Shown: positions 52,592 through 61,381, counted from the first letter of the stretch. The stretch: DNA of 64,000 bases from Candidatus Latescibacterota bacterium (GCA_020633725.1 JACKDC010000001.1:248001-312000), one strand, 5' to 3'. Numbers and translations: made by a program. The notes: a model not told the origin generated them from the letters alone.

Positions 52592-53044
52592 ATGAGTCGC
52601 AGCAACGTCGCACTGTCGCTTCTGGCCGGGGTCGCGCTGGCCGTTCTCATCGCCGGCGTGGGCTTCTGGTTCTTCGTCGGACCGGGCAGCGTGCAGGTGC
52701 ACGTGAGCGGCAGCGGCGCCCCGCCGATCCGTCTCAGCCTGCCTTCGGGACTCCTCGAGGCGGGGCTGCTGCTGGTGCCGCGTGACGTCTACGCCCAGGC
52801 CGCGGAGGAACTCGACGACGCCCCCGTGGCCTGGCAGCCCGTGCTCCTGGCCGCCTGCGACGGGCTGGCGAACTGCCCCGACGGGGAGTTCGTGCGCGTG
52901 GAGTCCGGCGCGGACCGCGTGCTCGTGATCAAGGAGCGCCGCCGCCTGCGCATCGAGGTGGAGTCCGGCGACGAGCACGTCCGGGTGGTCCTGCCGGTGA
53001 AGTCGCTGCGGCGCTGCGGCCGCATCCTCGCCCAGCGCGGCTGA
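52592..53044 (+). CDS. Membrane-anchored protein of unknown function, paralogue of 51999
   Basis: 150 residues. One N-terminal membrane helix (VALSLLAGVALAVLIAGVGFWFFVG), then an exported beta-like domain. DGEFVRVESGADRVLVIKE, LRIEVESGDEHVRVVLPV line up with the preceding protein. Four cysteines, one pair near the middle (CDGLANCPDG). GAAGGAGGTCGTC precedes the ATG. A terminator follows directly. Function unknown; pairing suggests a secreted partner and an anchored partner. Confidence 0.68.
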   Translation: MSRSNVALSLLAGVALAVLIAGVGFWFFVGPGSVQVHVSGSGAPPIRLSLPSGLLEAGLLLVPRDVYAQAAEELDDAPVAWQPVLLAACDGLANCPDGEFVRVESGADRVLVIKERRRLRIEVESGDEHVRVVLPVKSLRRCGRILAQRG

Positions 53045-53069
53045 TCCTTCCCCAGCGCATCGTCTTCGA

Positions 53070-53098
53070 GGCCCCGCCCGCGGCGGGGCCTTCTTCTT
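53070..53098 (+). terminator. Rho-independent terminator
   Basis: GGCCCCGCC (53070-53078) / GGCGGGGCC (53082-53090), loop CGC, then TTCTTCTT. Confidence 0.85.
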
Positions 53099-53132
53099 GC
53101 TCCCAGCGTTCTCGCATCCCCGGGAAATTGCC

Positions 53133-53161
53133 TTGCCGGTCGGGACGGCTTGGGGTCTAAT
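53133..53161 (+). promoter_or_regulatory. Predicted promoter for tadA and the RNA genes behind it
   Basis: TTGCCG (53133-53138), 17 bases, TCTAAT (53156-53161). No other promoter is evident before the two tRNA-Ser genes, so this one may drive them too. Confidence 0.45.
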
Positions 53162-53202
53162 GCCCCCGCGCCGGAATCGGCCGGACGCCGCGCGGAGTGA
53201 CC

Positions 53203-53667
53203 ATGGACAGGCTCGAGACCGACACCTACTTCATGTGGATGGCCCTCGACGAGGCGCAGGCCGCCTTCGCCAAGGAGGAGGTGCCGGTGGGGGCCGTCGT
53301 GGTCCACCAGGACATCGTGGTCGGCCGCGGGCACAACTCGGTGGAGACGCTCCAGGACCCCACGGCGCACGCCGAACTCCTGGCCATCACCGCCGCGGCC
53401 GGCACCCTCAAAAGCTGGCGCTTGAACCAGTGCACCCTCTATGTTAGCTTGGAACCCTGCACGATGTGCATCGGAGCCATCCATCTGGCTCGCATTCAGC
53501 GAGTCGTCTTCGGAGCCAAGGATCCCAAGTTCGGCGCCTGCGGTTCCATCATCGACGTCCCGGCGGTGTCGAGTTGGAATCACAGCGTCGAGGTACAGGG
53601 CGGGATCCTGGACGACGAGGCGGCCAGGCTGATGCGGGGGTTCTTCCGCAAGCTCCGGGAAGACTGA
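53203..53667 (+). CDS. tadA: tRNA adenosine(34) deaminase
   Basis: 154 residues, a zinc-dependent deaminase that turns A34 of tRNA-Arg(ACG) into inosine. The active site is complete: HAELLAI with HAE, and PCTMCIGAI with PCxxC. The downstream VVFGAKDPKFGACGS is typical. ATG 53203 is set by CGGAG five bases earlier; an upstream GTG adds only two residues. It heads a tRNA-Ser, tRNA-Ser, SRP RNA, dnaX, ebfC, recR block much like that of Bacillus. Confidence 0.95.
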   Translation: MDRLETDTYFMWMALDEAQAAFAKEEVPVGAVVVHQDIVVGRGHNSVETLQDPTAHAELLAITAAAGTLKSWRLNQCTLYVSLEPCTMCIGAIHLARIQRVVFGAKDPKFGACGSIIDVPAVSSWNHSVEVQGGILDDEAARLMRGFFRKLRED

Positions 53668-53674
53668 GTGCACG

Positions 53675-53759
53675 GGAGAGTTGCGAGAGCGGTCGAATCG
53701 GCACGACTGGAAATCGTGTGTACCGAAAGGTACCCTGGGTTCGAATCCCAGACTCTCCG
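53675..53759 (+). tRNA. tRNA-Ser (anticodon GGA)
   Basis: Acceptor GGAGAGT/ACTCTCC, discriminator G, anticodon stem CACGA/TCGTG with loop CTGGAAA, a long variable arm GTACC-GAAA-GGTAC, T-arm CTGGG-TTCGAAT-CCCAG. It starts eight bases after the tadA stop. Confidence 0.95.
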
Positions 53760-53764
53760 CCTTG

Positions 53765-53851
53765 GGAGAGGTGCCGGAGCGGTTGAACGGGACGGTCTCG
53801 AAAACCGTTGAGCCCTCACGGGTTCCCAGGGTTCGAATCCCTGCCTCTCCG
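53765..53851 (+). tRNA. tRNA-Ser (anticodon CGA)
   Basis: Acceptor GGAGAGG/CCTCTCC, discriminator G, anticodon stem ACGGT/ACCGT with loop CTCGAAA, T-arm CAGGG-TTCGAAT-CCCTG, long variable arm. Five bases after the previous tRNA. Confidence 0.95.
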
Positions 53852-53873
53852 CCCATTGCTAGCAGGCTGTTTT

Positions 53874-53978
53874 GGGGCCAGGTCCCACGCAATCCGAGTT
53901 TTCCAACTCCGTCAGGATCGGAAGATAGCAGCGGTACGAAAAGCCCTCGGATGTGCCGTGGAGCCGCCTGGCCCCTTT
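53874..53978 (+). ncRNA. ffs: Signal recognition particle RNA (4.5S-type)
   Basis: The SRP domain IV is clear at 53911-53932: GTCAGG-ATC-GGAA-GAT-AGCAGC, with GGAA tetraloop and the conserved CAGG/AGCAG asymmetric loop. Long closing arms pair the ends: GGGGCCAGG (53874-53882) with CCTGGCCCC (53967-53975), then TTT. Length about 105, like the bacterial short form. It lies just before dnaX, the classic position of scr/ffs in several bacteria. Ends are approximate. Confidence 0.9.
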
Positions 53979-54004
53979 CCGATCCCCGCTGGAGGTGAGG
54001 ACGC

Positions 54005-55750
54005 TTGGAGTACCGGGTTCTGGCCCTGAAATACCGTCCCGGCGGCTTCGAGGAGATCGTGGGCCAGCAGGCCGTGACGAGCGTCCTCGCCGGCGCCGTG
54101 GACCAGGGCCGCCTGGCCCAGGCCTACCTCTTCTCCGGTCCGCGCGGCTGCGGCAAGACCACCACCGCCCGCATCCTGGCCAAGGCGCTCAACTGCGAGC
54201 GCGGACCCACCTCGCAGCCCTGCGGCGAATGCGCGTCCTGCAAGGCGGTCGCGGCGGGCAACAGCCTTGCCGTGATCGAGATCGACGCGGCGAGCTCGGG
54301 CGGCGTCGACGACATCCGCGGCGTGCGCGCCGAGGCGGCGCTCGGCAGCATGGGTGGCCGCTACAAGGTCTACATCCTCGACGAGGCCCACCAGATCAGC
54401 GCCCACGGCGCCAACGCGCTGCTCAAGACCCTCGAGGAGCCGCCGCCGAACACCGTCTTCGTGCTCGCGACCACCGAACCGCACAAGATCCTGCCGACGA
54501 TCCACTCGCGCTGCCAGCGCTTCGCGTTCCGCCTGCTCGGCGCCGACGAGATCGCCGGCCGCCTCGGCACGATCTGCGAGCGCGAGAACGTCGCGGTGCC
54601 GGCCGAGTCGCTGCAGGCGATCGCGCGCCGCGCCGACGGCAGCATGCGCGACGGCATCACGCTGCTCGACCAGGCCCTCGCCGCGAGCGACGGCGCCCTC
54701 GATCTCGACGCGGTGACGGGCATCCTCGGCCTCACGCGCCACGACCACTACTTCGCGCTCGACGAGGCCTGGCAGGCCGAGGACGCCGCCGCCGCCCTCC
54801 GCGCGCTGGACACCGTGCTCGGCACGGGTCTCGGCGCGCGCGAGTTCGCGCTCGGCCTGGTGCGCCACTTCCGCGACCTGCTCTTCCTGCGACTCGACCC
54901 CGGGCTGCTCGCCGGCGAGATGGGGGCCGACGACCACGCCCGCTGCGCCGAACTCGCGGCCGGCTGGCAGGTGGAAGACCTGCTGCACCTGACCCGGCTG
55001 GTGGGGGAGCGCGCCGACCAGATCCGCTACGCCAGCCAGCCGCGCGTCCTGCTCGAGACCCTGGTGGTGGAGATCGCCCGCTTCGAGCGCCGCGTGGTGC
55101 TCGCCGAACTCCTCGGCCGCCTCCGCGCGCTCGATGGCGCGAGCGCGGGCTCCGGCGGCGCCGGTCCCTCCGCGCAGGGGGACGACGACCCGCCCGCGCG
55201 CTCGCGCCCCGGGCCCAGCGCCAGGGCGGCTTCGGCCGCGCCGCGTCCCGCTCCCGCTCCCCGCGTCGAGGACGCGCCGTCGCCGCGGCCGCAGCCGGGC
55301 GCCACGGCGAGCCCTGACGCGGCGGCCGCGCGGCAGGACGCGCCCGCCGCCATGGCCGGAGACGACCCGGCTGAGCTCTGGGGCGAGTTCGTCCGGCAGG
55401 TGGGCCGCAGCATGAAGTCGCTGGGCTCGTTCCTCGAGCGCGCGCGCCCCGGCGGACCGAGCGGCAAGCACTACCGGATCGTCGTGGAGAACCCCTTCCA
55501 TCTGGCCATGCTCGACACGCCCGAGCATCTGCGGCTCATGGGCGATACGCTGGCCGGACTCACGGGGCAGGCGCGCGCCATCCGCCTGGAGCTCGCCGCG
55601 GGCAGCGCCACGGCCGCAGCGCCGGGCCCGCGCATCAGCGCGGAGCGCGCGGCCGAGGCCAGGCGCGAGCAGGCGCTGAGCGACCATGCCGACAGCCCAC
55701 TGATCCAGGACCTGCTCCAGCGCTTCGACGGCGAAGTGCTGGAAGACTGA
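54005..55750 (+). CDS. dnaX: DNA polymerase III subunits gamma/tau
   Basis: 581 residues. The clamp-loader ATPase has P-loop GPRGCGKTT (45-53), a zinc module with C64, C73, C76, C79 (CERGPTSQPCGECASC), Walker B ILDEAHQ and sensor TTEPHKILPTIHSRCQRF. Domain III follows, then a long Pro/Ala linker and a tau-like C-terminal region. The start is TTG, with GGAGGTGAGG just upstream. I see no slippery run of A bases that would mark a programmed frameshift. Confidence 0.93.
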   Translation: MEYRVLALKYRPGGFEEIVGQQAVTSVLAGAVDQGRLAQAYLFSGPRGCGKTTTARILAKALNCERGPTSQPCGECASCKAVAAGNSLAVIEIDAASSGGVDDIRGVRAEAALGSMGGRYKVYILDEAHQISAHGANALLKTLEEPPPNTVFVLATTEPHKILPTIHSRCQRFAFRLLGADEIAGRLGTICERENVAVPAESLQAIARRADGSMRDGITLLDQALAASDGALDLDAVTGILGLTRHDHYFALDEAWQAEDAAAALRALDTVLGTGLGAREFALGLVRHFRDLLFLRLDPGLLAGEMGADDHARCAELAAGWQVEDLLHLTRLVGERADQIRYASQPRVLLETLVVEIARFERRVVLAELLGRLRALDGASAGSGGAGPSAQGDDDPPARSRPGPSARAASAAPRPAPAPRVEDAPSPRPQPGATASPDAAAARQDAPAAMAGDDPAELWGEFVRQVGRSMKSLGSFLERARPGGPSGKHYRIVVENPFHLAMLDTPEHLRLMGDTLAGLTGQARAIRLELAAGSATAAAPGPRISAERAAEARREQALSDHADSPLIQDLLQRFDGEVLED

Positions 55751-55784
55751 CCCCGACTCCAGTCCCAGACGAGGAGAACCCCCG

Positions 55785-56090
55785 ATGAAGAACATGAACC
55801 AGCTCATGAAGCAGGCGCAGCAGATGCAGGCCCGCATGGCCGAGCTGCAGCGCGAGCTGGCCGAGACGCCCTTCACCGGCGAGGCCGGCGGCGTCGTCAA
55901 GGTCACGTTGAACGGCGCGCAGGATCTGCTCGAGGTGAAGATCGATCCCGCGGCGCTCGAGGACGCCGACGCCGAGATGCTCGAGGACCTGATCACCGCC
56001 GCCTTCAGGGCGGCGCAGGGCGCGGCCCGCGCGGCCAGCGAGGAGAAGCTGGGGGGCATCACCGGTGGAATGGGCCTGCCGGGGTTCTAG
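55785..56090 (+). CDS. ebfC: YbaB/EbfC nucleoid-associated protein
   Basis: 101 residues. MNQLMKQAQQMQARMAELQREL is the N-terminal helix, followed by GVVKVTLNGAQDLLEVKIDP, LEDLITAAFRAAQ, and a glycine-rich tail GGITGGMGLPGF. The family forms DNA-binding dimers. It is between dnaX and recR as usual. GAGGAGAACCCCCG precedes the ATG. Confidence 0.95.
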   Translation: MKNMNQLMKQAQQMQARMAELQRELAETPFTGEAGGVVKVTLNGAQDLLEVKIDPAALEDADAEMLEDLITAAFRAAQGAARAASEEKLGGITGGMGLPGF

Positions 56091-56693
56091 GTGGACTACG
56101 GAAGCCCCCTCCTGGAGCAGCTCGTCAAGCGTCTGACACGCCTGCCGGGCATCGGCGAGCGCAGCGCGCAGCGCATCGCGCTGCACCTGCTGCACGCGCC
56201 GGCCTCCGACAGCGAGGAGCTGGCGCGACTGCTGCGCGACGTCCGCGAGCGCGTGGGCTTCTGCCCCCGCTGCGGCTTCTACGCCGAGGGCGCGCTCTGC
56301 GTGATCTGCGCCGACGCCGGTCGCCGCGAAGGCGTGCTCTGCGTGGTCGAGCAGCCGGTGGACGTGATCAGCCTCGAGCGCAGCGCCGTCTACCGCGGGC
56401 GCTACCACGTGCTGGGCGGGGTCATCAGTCCGCTCGACGGCGTGCACCCCGAGGACCTCGCCGTGGAGTCCCTGCTGCGCCGCGTGGAGGCGGAGAGCGT
56501 CCGCGAGCTGGTCCTCGCCCTCTCGGGCGGCGTGGAGGGGGAGACCACCGCGCTCTACCTCGCCGAGCGCCTCCGCGGACGCGAGCTGCGCCTCACGCGT
56601 CTGGCCCGCGGCCTGCCCGTGGGGGGCAACCTGGAGTACATGGACGAAGCCACCCTGCAGCGCGCCTTCGAAGGCCGTGTGGAGATGGGATGA
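56091..56693 (+). CDS. recR: Recombination protein RecR
   Basis: 200 residues of the RecFOR pathway protein. Helix-hairpin-helix LTRLPGIGERSAQRIALHLL, a zinc finger with CPRCGFYAEGALCVIC (near 58-73), and Toprim elements LCVVEQPVDVISLE, YHVLGGVISPLDGVHPED. GTG start directly after the ebfC TAG. Its stop is overlapped by pgpA (ATGA). Confidence 0.95.
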   Translation: MDYGSPLLEQLVKRLTRLPGIGERSAQRIALHLLHAPASDSEELARLLRDVRERVGFCPRCGFYAEGALCVICADAGRREGVLCVVEQPVDVISLERSAVYRGRYHVLGGVISPLDGVHPEDLAVESLLRRVEAESVRELVLALSGGVEGETTALYLAERLRGRELRLTRLARGLPVGGNLEYMDEATLQRAFEGRVEMG

Positions 56694-57151
56694 ACCGACT
56701 GAGTCTCTTCCTGGGCAGCGTGGCCGGCACGGGCTTTTTTCCCTTCGCGCCGGCGACCTTCACCACCCTGCTGCTGGCGCTGCTCTTCGCCTGGTGGGGG
56801 CCCGGCCCCGTGGCGCTGGGCGTGATGCTCGGCGTCGGCCTGCTGGTCTCGGTGCCGCTGGCCACGCGCATGGAGCGACTGCTCGGGGAGGACCCGTCCG
56901 CCTGCACCGTGGACGAGTTCGTCGGCTACCTCATTCCGCTGCAGGGCCGCGACCTGAGCGCGCCCGGCAGCTGGAAGCTCCTCGTGGCGGCCTTCTTCCT
57001 GTTCCGCTTCTTCGACATCCTCAAGATCTGGCCCGGGCGGCGCCTCGAGCACCTGCCCGAGGGCTGGGGCATCGTGGCCGACGACACCCTGGCCGGCCTC
57101 TACAGCCTGGGCGCCGTCCTCCTGCTCTCGCTCTGGCTGCCCTGGTTCTGA
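56690..57151 (+). CDS. pgpA: Phosphatidylglycerophosphatase A
   Basis: 153 residues with three or four membrane segments. GTGFFPFAPATFTTLL, the aspartate-rich ACTVDEFVGYLI, FRFFDILKIWPGRRLE and GWGIVADDTLAGLYS are the PgpA signature regions. It removes the phosphate of phosphatidylglycerophosphate to make phosphatidylglycerol, which is also the Lgt donor. Overlaps recR upstream and cinA downstream. Confidence 0.92.
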   Translation: MNRLSLFLGSVAGTGFFPFAPATFTTLLLALLFAWWGPGPVALGVMLGVGLLVSVPLATRMERLLGEDPSACTVDEFVGYLIPLQGRDLSAPGSWKLLVAAFFLFRFFDILKIWPGRRLEHLPEGWGIVADDTLAGLYSLGAVLLLSLWLPWF

Positions 57152-58371
57152 TGCCCAGCGACCGCTTCGCCTCCCTGGCCCGGCCCGTCAGACTCGTCGC
57201 GGTGGGGGACGAGCTCCTGCGCGGCGAGGTGCTCGACCGCAACGGCCACCGTCTCGCCGCGCGCCTGGCCGCCCTCGGCTGGATGCCCGACTCCATGGCC
57301 CAGTCGCCCGACCACGGCGGCGCCACCGCGGCGGCCGTGCAACGCTGGCTGGAGGAGGGGGGCGTGCTCCTCCTCTGTGGAGGTCTCGGCCCCACGGCCG
57401 ACGACCTCACGCGCGAGGACGTGGCCGCGGGCCTGGGCGTGGCGCTCGTGGAGCACCCGGCCGCCGCGGCGATGATCCACGCGCGCGAGGAGCGGCTCGG
57501 CCGCCGCTTCACCCCCTTCACCCACCGGCAGGCCCTGCTGCCCGAGGGCTGCGAGCCGGTCGAGAATCCGGTGGGCACGGCGCCCGGCTTCGGACGTCCC
57601 CACCCGAGCGGCGCCGGCTGGCTGCTGGTGCTGCCGGGCGTGCCCTTCGAGTTCGCGGCGATGGTGGACGCAGTCCTGCCCCCGCCGGCCGCGCCGCAGG
57701 CGGAGGACTGGCTGCTGCTCGGCGTGGGCGAGGACCGTCTCGCCGCGCTGCTCGAGGACTACCCCGGCCGCGACCACCTGGGCTTCTATCCGTCGATGGA
57801 AGGGCATCGCCTGCGCGTGCCCCTGCGCGACGCCGTGGATCGCGACGACCTCGCGCAGCGCCTCGCGCCGCATCTCGCCTCGCGCGAGGAGGGACGCCCC
57901 GAGGCCGTGCTGGTGAAGCTCCTCGCCGCGCGGGGCGAGACGCTCGCCGTGGCGGAGAGCTGCACGGGAGGCATGCTCGGCGCGCGCATCACGCGCGTGG
58001 CGGGGGCGAGCGACGTCTTCGTCGGCGGCGTGATCAGCTACGCCGACGCGGTGAAGACCGCGCTGCTGGACGTCGACGCCGCCCTGCTCGCCCGCGACGG
58101 CGCGGTGAGCGAGCCGGTGGCGCGCGCCATGGCCGACGGCGTCCGCGCGCGCCTGGCGAGCGACTGGGCGCTGGCCATCACGGGGATCGCGGGTCCGGGC
58201 GGCGAGCGGCCCGGCAAGCCCGTGGGGACGATCCACGTCGCCCTGGCCGGCCCGGCGACGAGCGCCCACCGCCTGCTGCGCGCGGGCTGGGAGCGCGAGG
58301 ACAACCGCCGCTACGCGGTGCTGCAGGCGATGACGCTGCTCTGGGAGCAGCTGCGGCACGTGGAGACCTGA
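57151..58371 (+). CDS. cinA: CinA-family protein (competence/damage-inducible, NMN amidohydrolase-type)
   Basis: 406 residues. The N-terminal MoCF/COG1058 domain has VAVGDELLRGEVLDRNGHRLA and LLLCGGLGPTADDLTREDVA. The C-terminal CinA domain has VAESCTGGMLGARIT, VGGVISYADAVKTALL, and ITGIAGPGGERPGKPVGTIHVA. The pairing suggests ADP-ribose pyrophosphatase and nicotinamide mononucleotide deamidase activities. The ATG overlaps the pgpA stop. recA lies about 3.3 kb away, a common association. Confidence 0.93.
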   Translation: MPSDRFASLARPVRLVAVGDELLRGEVLDRNGHRLAARLAALGWMPDSMAQSPDHGGATAAAVQRWLEEGGVLLLCGGLGPTADDLTREDVAAGLGVALVEHPAAAAMIHAREERLGRRFTPFTHRQALLPEGCEPVENPVGTAPGFGRPHPSGAGWLLVLPGVPFEFAAMVDAVLPPPAAPQAEDWLLLGVGEDRLAALLEDYPGRDHLGFYPSMEGHRLRVPLRDAVDRDDLAQRLAPHLASREEGRPEAVLVKLLAARGETLAVAESCTGGMLGARITRVAGASDVFVGGVISYADAVKTALLDVDAALLARDGAVSEPVARAMADGVRARLASDWALAITGIAGPGGERPGKPVGTIHVALAGPATSAHRLLRAGWEREDNRRYAVLQAMTLLWEQLRHVET

Positions 58372-58373
58372 GG

Positions 58374-58973
58374 ATGAGCACGAGCCTGAGGCTCTTCGTG
58401 GGCGTGCCGTTGTCCGGCGCGGCGCGCGCGGCCGCCGCCGACGCCGCCGCGCCGTGGCGGGACGTCGCTCCCCGCTTGAAGTGGGTCGACCCCGGACTCT
58501 ATCATCTCACGCTGCGCTTTCTGGGCGACTGCACGCCAGCGCAGGAGGGCGCGCTTCGCGACGCGCTTGCGCCCGCCCTGGCGGCTCTGCCGCCCGTGGA
58601 CCTGCGACTCGGCGCCGCGCTGCGCCTGCCCTCGGGCAGGGGCGCGCGGGTGCTGGCGCTGGCCTGCGCGGAGGGCGTCCCGGCGCTGAGCGCGGTGGCG
58701 CGCGAGGTCGAGGCGGTCTGCCGCCGCCTGGGCCACGCGCCCGAGACGCGCCCCTTCAAGGCGCATCTGACCCTGGCGCGGGCGCGTCAGGGAGAGAGCC
58801 TGCCGCCGGCGCTGACCGGCGCCCTGGATGCGCCGTCGCAGCCCGCCTGGCGGGCGAGCGAGGTGCTGCTCTTCGAGAGCGTGCTGCGACCCGGCGGGCC
58901 GGAGTACCGGCGCCGCCAGAGCTTCCCCCTCGGCGGCGACGCCGCCACCCGAAAGGACGGATCCACGGCATGA
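58374..58973 (+). CDS. thpR: RNA 2',3'-cyclic phosphodiesterase
   Basis: 199 residues with the two HxTx motifs of the 2H family: YHLTLRFLGD (near 43) and FKAHLTLARA (near 129). The intervening DLRLGAALRLPSGRGARVLALA and the end YRRRQSFPLGG match ThpR. It opens cyclic phosphates on RNA ends. Two bases after cinA, and overlapped by the next gene (ATGA). Confidence 0.92.
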   Translation: MSTSLRLFVGVPLSGAARAAAADAAAPWRDVAPRLKWVDPGLYHLTLRFLGDCTPAQEGALRDALAPALAALPPVDLRLGAALRLPSGRGARVLALACAEGVPALSAVAREVEAVCRRLGHAPETRPFKAHLTLARARQGESLPPALTGALDAPSQPAWRASEVLLFESVLRPGGPEYRRRQSFPLGGDAATRKDGSTA

Positions 58974-59803
58974 ACCTGCGCGCCACCCGCCGCTTCTGGC
59001 TCGGTCCCCTGCTCGTTCTCGTGCTGGCCCTCGCCTGCTCCACGTCGCCCCTGGGCCGCAAGCAGCTCACGCTGCTGCCCGACGACCAGATGAACGGCAT
59101 GGGCCTCAGCGCCTTCGAGGAGACCAAGGCCAGCACGCCCATCGAGACGGACCCGGCCACCAACGCCTACGTGCGCTGCGTCGCCGAGGCGATCCTGGCC
59201 GTCACGGCGGACCAGACCGGCGTCAGCGACTGGGAGGTGGTGGTCTTCCGCGACGACACGCCCAACGCCTTCGCCCTGCCCGGCGGCCGCATCGGCGTGC
59301 ACACCGGGCTGCTCAAGGTGGCGGTCACGCCCGACCAGCTGGCGGCCGTGATCGGCCACGAGGTCTCGCACGTGATCGCGCGGCACGGCAACGAGCGCGT
59401 CTCCCAGGGCATGGTGGCCCAGCTGGGCCTGGGCGTGATCGACATCGCCCTCGGCAATCCCGAGAGCCCCGAGCACCAGCAGCTGATGGGGCTGCTGGGT
59501 CTGGGGACGCAGGTGGGGATCCTGCTGCCCTTCAGCCGCTCGCACGAGAGCGAGGCGGACCTGCTCGGCCTGGACGCCATGGCGCGCGCGGGCTTCGATC
59601 CGCGCGCGAGCATCGAGCTGTGGGAGAACATGAGCGCCGCGGGCGGCGGGCAGCCGCCGGAGTTCCTGTCGACGCATCCGTCGCACGGCACGCGCATCGC
59701 GGATCTGCAGGCGCGCATGAGCACGGCGCTGCCGCTCTACGAGGAGGCGCGCGCCGCGGGCCGCCGGCCGCACTGCACGCCGCCGGCCGGCGCGGGGAAC
59801 TAG
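58970..59803 (+). CDS. M48-family metalloprotease (LoiP/YcaL-like), probable lipoprotein
   Basis: 277 residues. A signal with a probable lipobox (VLVLALACSTSPLG; the -2 Leu is atypical) precedes the M48 core. HEVSH (near 131-135) is the zinc site in VIGHEVSHVIARHGNERVS, and the third ligand is in SHESEADLLGLDAM. AFALPGGRIGVHTGLL and FLSTHPSHGTRIADL complete it. It would degrade damaged envelope proteins in the periplasm. Confidence 0.92.
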   Translation: MNLRATRRFWLGPLLVLVLALACSTSPLGRKQLTLLPDDQMNGMGLSAFEETKASTPIETDPATNAYVRCVAEAILAVTADQTGVSDWEVVVFRDDTPNAFALPGGRIGVHTGLLKVAVTPDQLAAVIGHEVSHVIARHGNERVSQGMVAQLGLGVIDIALGNPESPEHQQLMGLLGLGTQVGILLPFSRSHESEADLLGLDAMARAGFDPRASIELWENMSAAGGGQPPEFLSTHPSHGTRIADLQARMSTALPLYEEARAAGRRPHCTPPAGAGN

Positions 59804-59806
59804 CGC

Positions 59807-61381
59807 GTGGGGCGCCGCCCCGTCGCCGTGGCGCTCGTCGCCTTCGGGCTGCTGATGGCAGCCTGCCTGGCGCTCGGCCTCGCGCGCACGGGCGGCGGCT
59901 GGGCCTACGCGCTGGACGACGCGTACATCCACCTGGCGCTTGGCCGCACGCTGGCCGAGGGCGGTGGCTGGGGGCTGGTCCCGGGGCAGTTCGACGGCGT
60001 CTCCAGCTCGCCGCTCTGGACCCTGCTCGTGGCGCTCGCGCGCCCGCGGCCGGGCGCGGCCACGCTCTGGCCCTTCGCGCTGAACCTCCTCTTCGGCGGC
60101 CTGCTGCTGGCGGCCGCGGACCGCTTCCTCGCACGTCGGGGTCTCGCCGCTGGAGAGCGGCTGCGCGCCCTGCTGCTGCTCGTCCTGCTCACGCCGCTGC
60201 CGGCGCTCGCGATCGGAGGCATGGAGCACCTCCTGCAGGCCTGGCTGGCGCTGCTCTGGCTCGGCGTCGCGCTGCCCCGGCTCGGGACGGGCGCGCCCCC
60301 GGGGGCGGGACTGCTCGCGCTGTCGGCGCTCCTGTGCGCGGCGCGGCCCGAGGGGGCGTTTCTCGTCGTGCCGGGGGCCGTGCTCTTCGCGCGGCGCGGG
60401 CGCCGGGCCGGCGCGCTCGGTCTGCTGGCGGCGGGGGCGGCGCCGTGGGCGCTCTACGCGGCGCTGTCGCTGAGCGCGGGCGGCGGCTGGCTGCCGGACT
60501 CGCTCCTGCTCAAGGGCCGGGGTCTCGACCTGCGCTCGCCGGCCGCGAGCCTCCGCTCGCTGCTGCTGCCGCTCTGGGCCGAGCTGCGGAATCCGCTCAG
60601 TCCCTTCGCGCTGCACCTGATGCTGTTCATCGTCGCGGGCGCGCTCGTGTGGCATCGGCGCGAGCGACTCGCGCTCGACGCCGAGCGGCGCGCGGGCGTC
60701 GCGCTGCTGCTCGCGGCGCTCGCGCTGCAGCTCGTCTTCGGGGGCGTGGGCTGGTTCTTCCGCTACGAGAGCTGGCTGGTGGCGCTGGGCCTCGCGATGG
60801 CCTTCACGCTGCCCGGCGCGCCGGGCTCGTGGCGCGGACGGCCGCGTGGAGCGCTCGCGCTGGTGGGGCTGCTGCTCCTCGTCGCGCTGGGCGCGCGCAG
60901 CGCCGTGTCGCTCCGGCGGATTCCGCTGGCGATGGGGAACGTCGCCGGCCAGCAGCTCCAGGTGGCGCGCTACCTGGAGGGCCATCACGCGGGCGAGACC
61001 GTGGTGCTCGACGACATCGGCGCCCCCAGCTTCTACGCGCGCGTGCGCGCGGTGGACCCGCTGGGACTGGCCACGCCCGCGCTAGCCCGCGCGCGGCGCG
61101 AGGGGCGGCTCGGCGCGGCGCTGGCCGCGGAGACCGCTCGGCGCGGCGCGCGCGTGGCGCTGCTGCACCCGGGGCTGTTCGAGGGGGAGATCCCCGCCGC
61201 GTGGGTTCCGCTGCTGGAGTGGACGATCCCCGACAACGTGGTCTGCTCGCGGCCGACGGTGGCCGTCTACGCCTGCACGCCCACGGACGGCGCGGCCCTG
61301 CGGGCCGAGCTCGCCGACTTCGCGGCTTCCCTGCCGCCGGATCTCGTCGCCAAAGCAATGCTTGACGCCCATTCACGCTAG
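59807..61381 (+). CDS. Multi-pass membrane protein, GT-C glycosyltransferase-like
   Basis: 524 residues with about nine or ten membrane segments and a soluble C-terminal domain of roughly 120 residues. The first loop holds YALDDAYIHLALGRTLAEGGGWG, resembling the acidic D-D-x-x-I motif of GT-C (ArnT/PMT-like) enzymes, followed by FDGVSSSPLWTLL. A lipid-linked sugar donor is likely but unknown. GTG start, three bases after the M48 stop, without a strong ribosome site. A promoter overlaps its last codons. Confidence 0.75.
   Translation: MGRRPVAVALVAFGLLMAACLALGLARTGGGWAYALDDAYIHLALGRTLAEGGGWGLVPGQFDGVSSSPLWTLLVALARPRPGAATLWPFALNLLFGGLLLAAADRFLARRGLAAGERLRALLLLVLLTPLPALAIGGMEHLLQAWLALLWLGVALPRLGTGAPPGAGLLALSALLCAARPEGAFLVVPGAVLFARRGRRAGALGLLAAGAAPWALYAALSLSAGGGWLPDSLLLKGRGLDLRSPAASLRSLLLPLWAELRNPLSPFALHLMLFIVAGALVWHRRERLALDAERRAGVALLLAALALQLVFGGVGWFFRYESWLVALGLAMAFTLPGAPGSWRGRPRGALALVGLLLLVALGARSAVSLRRIPLAMGNVAGQQLQVARYLEGHHAGETVVLDDIGAPSFYARVRAVDPLGLATPALARARREGRLGAALAAETARRGARVALLHPGLFEGEIPAAWVPLLEWTIPDNVVCSRPTVAVYACTPTDGAALRAELADFAASLPPDLVAKAMLDAHSR

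Noticed and set aside
54005..55750. Programmed frameshift in dnaX
   Set aside because: No A-rich slippery heptamer with a following hairpin could be seen.
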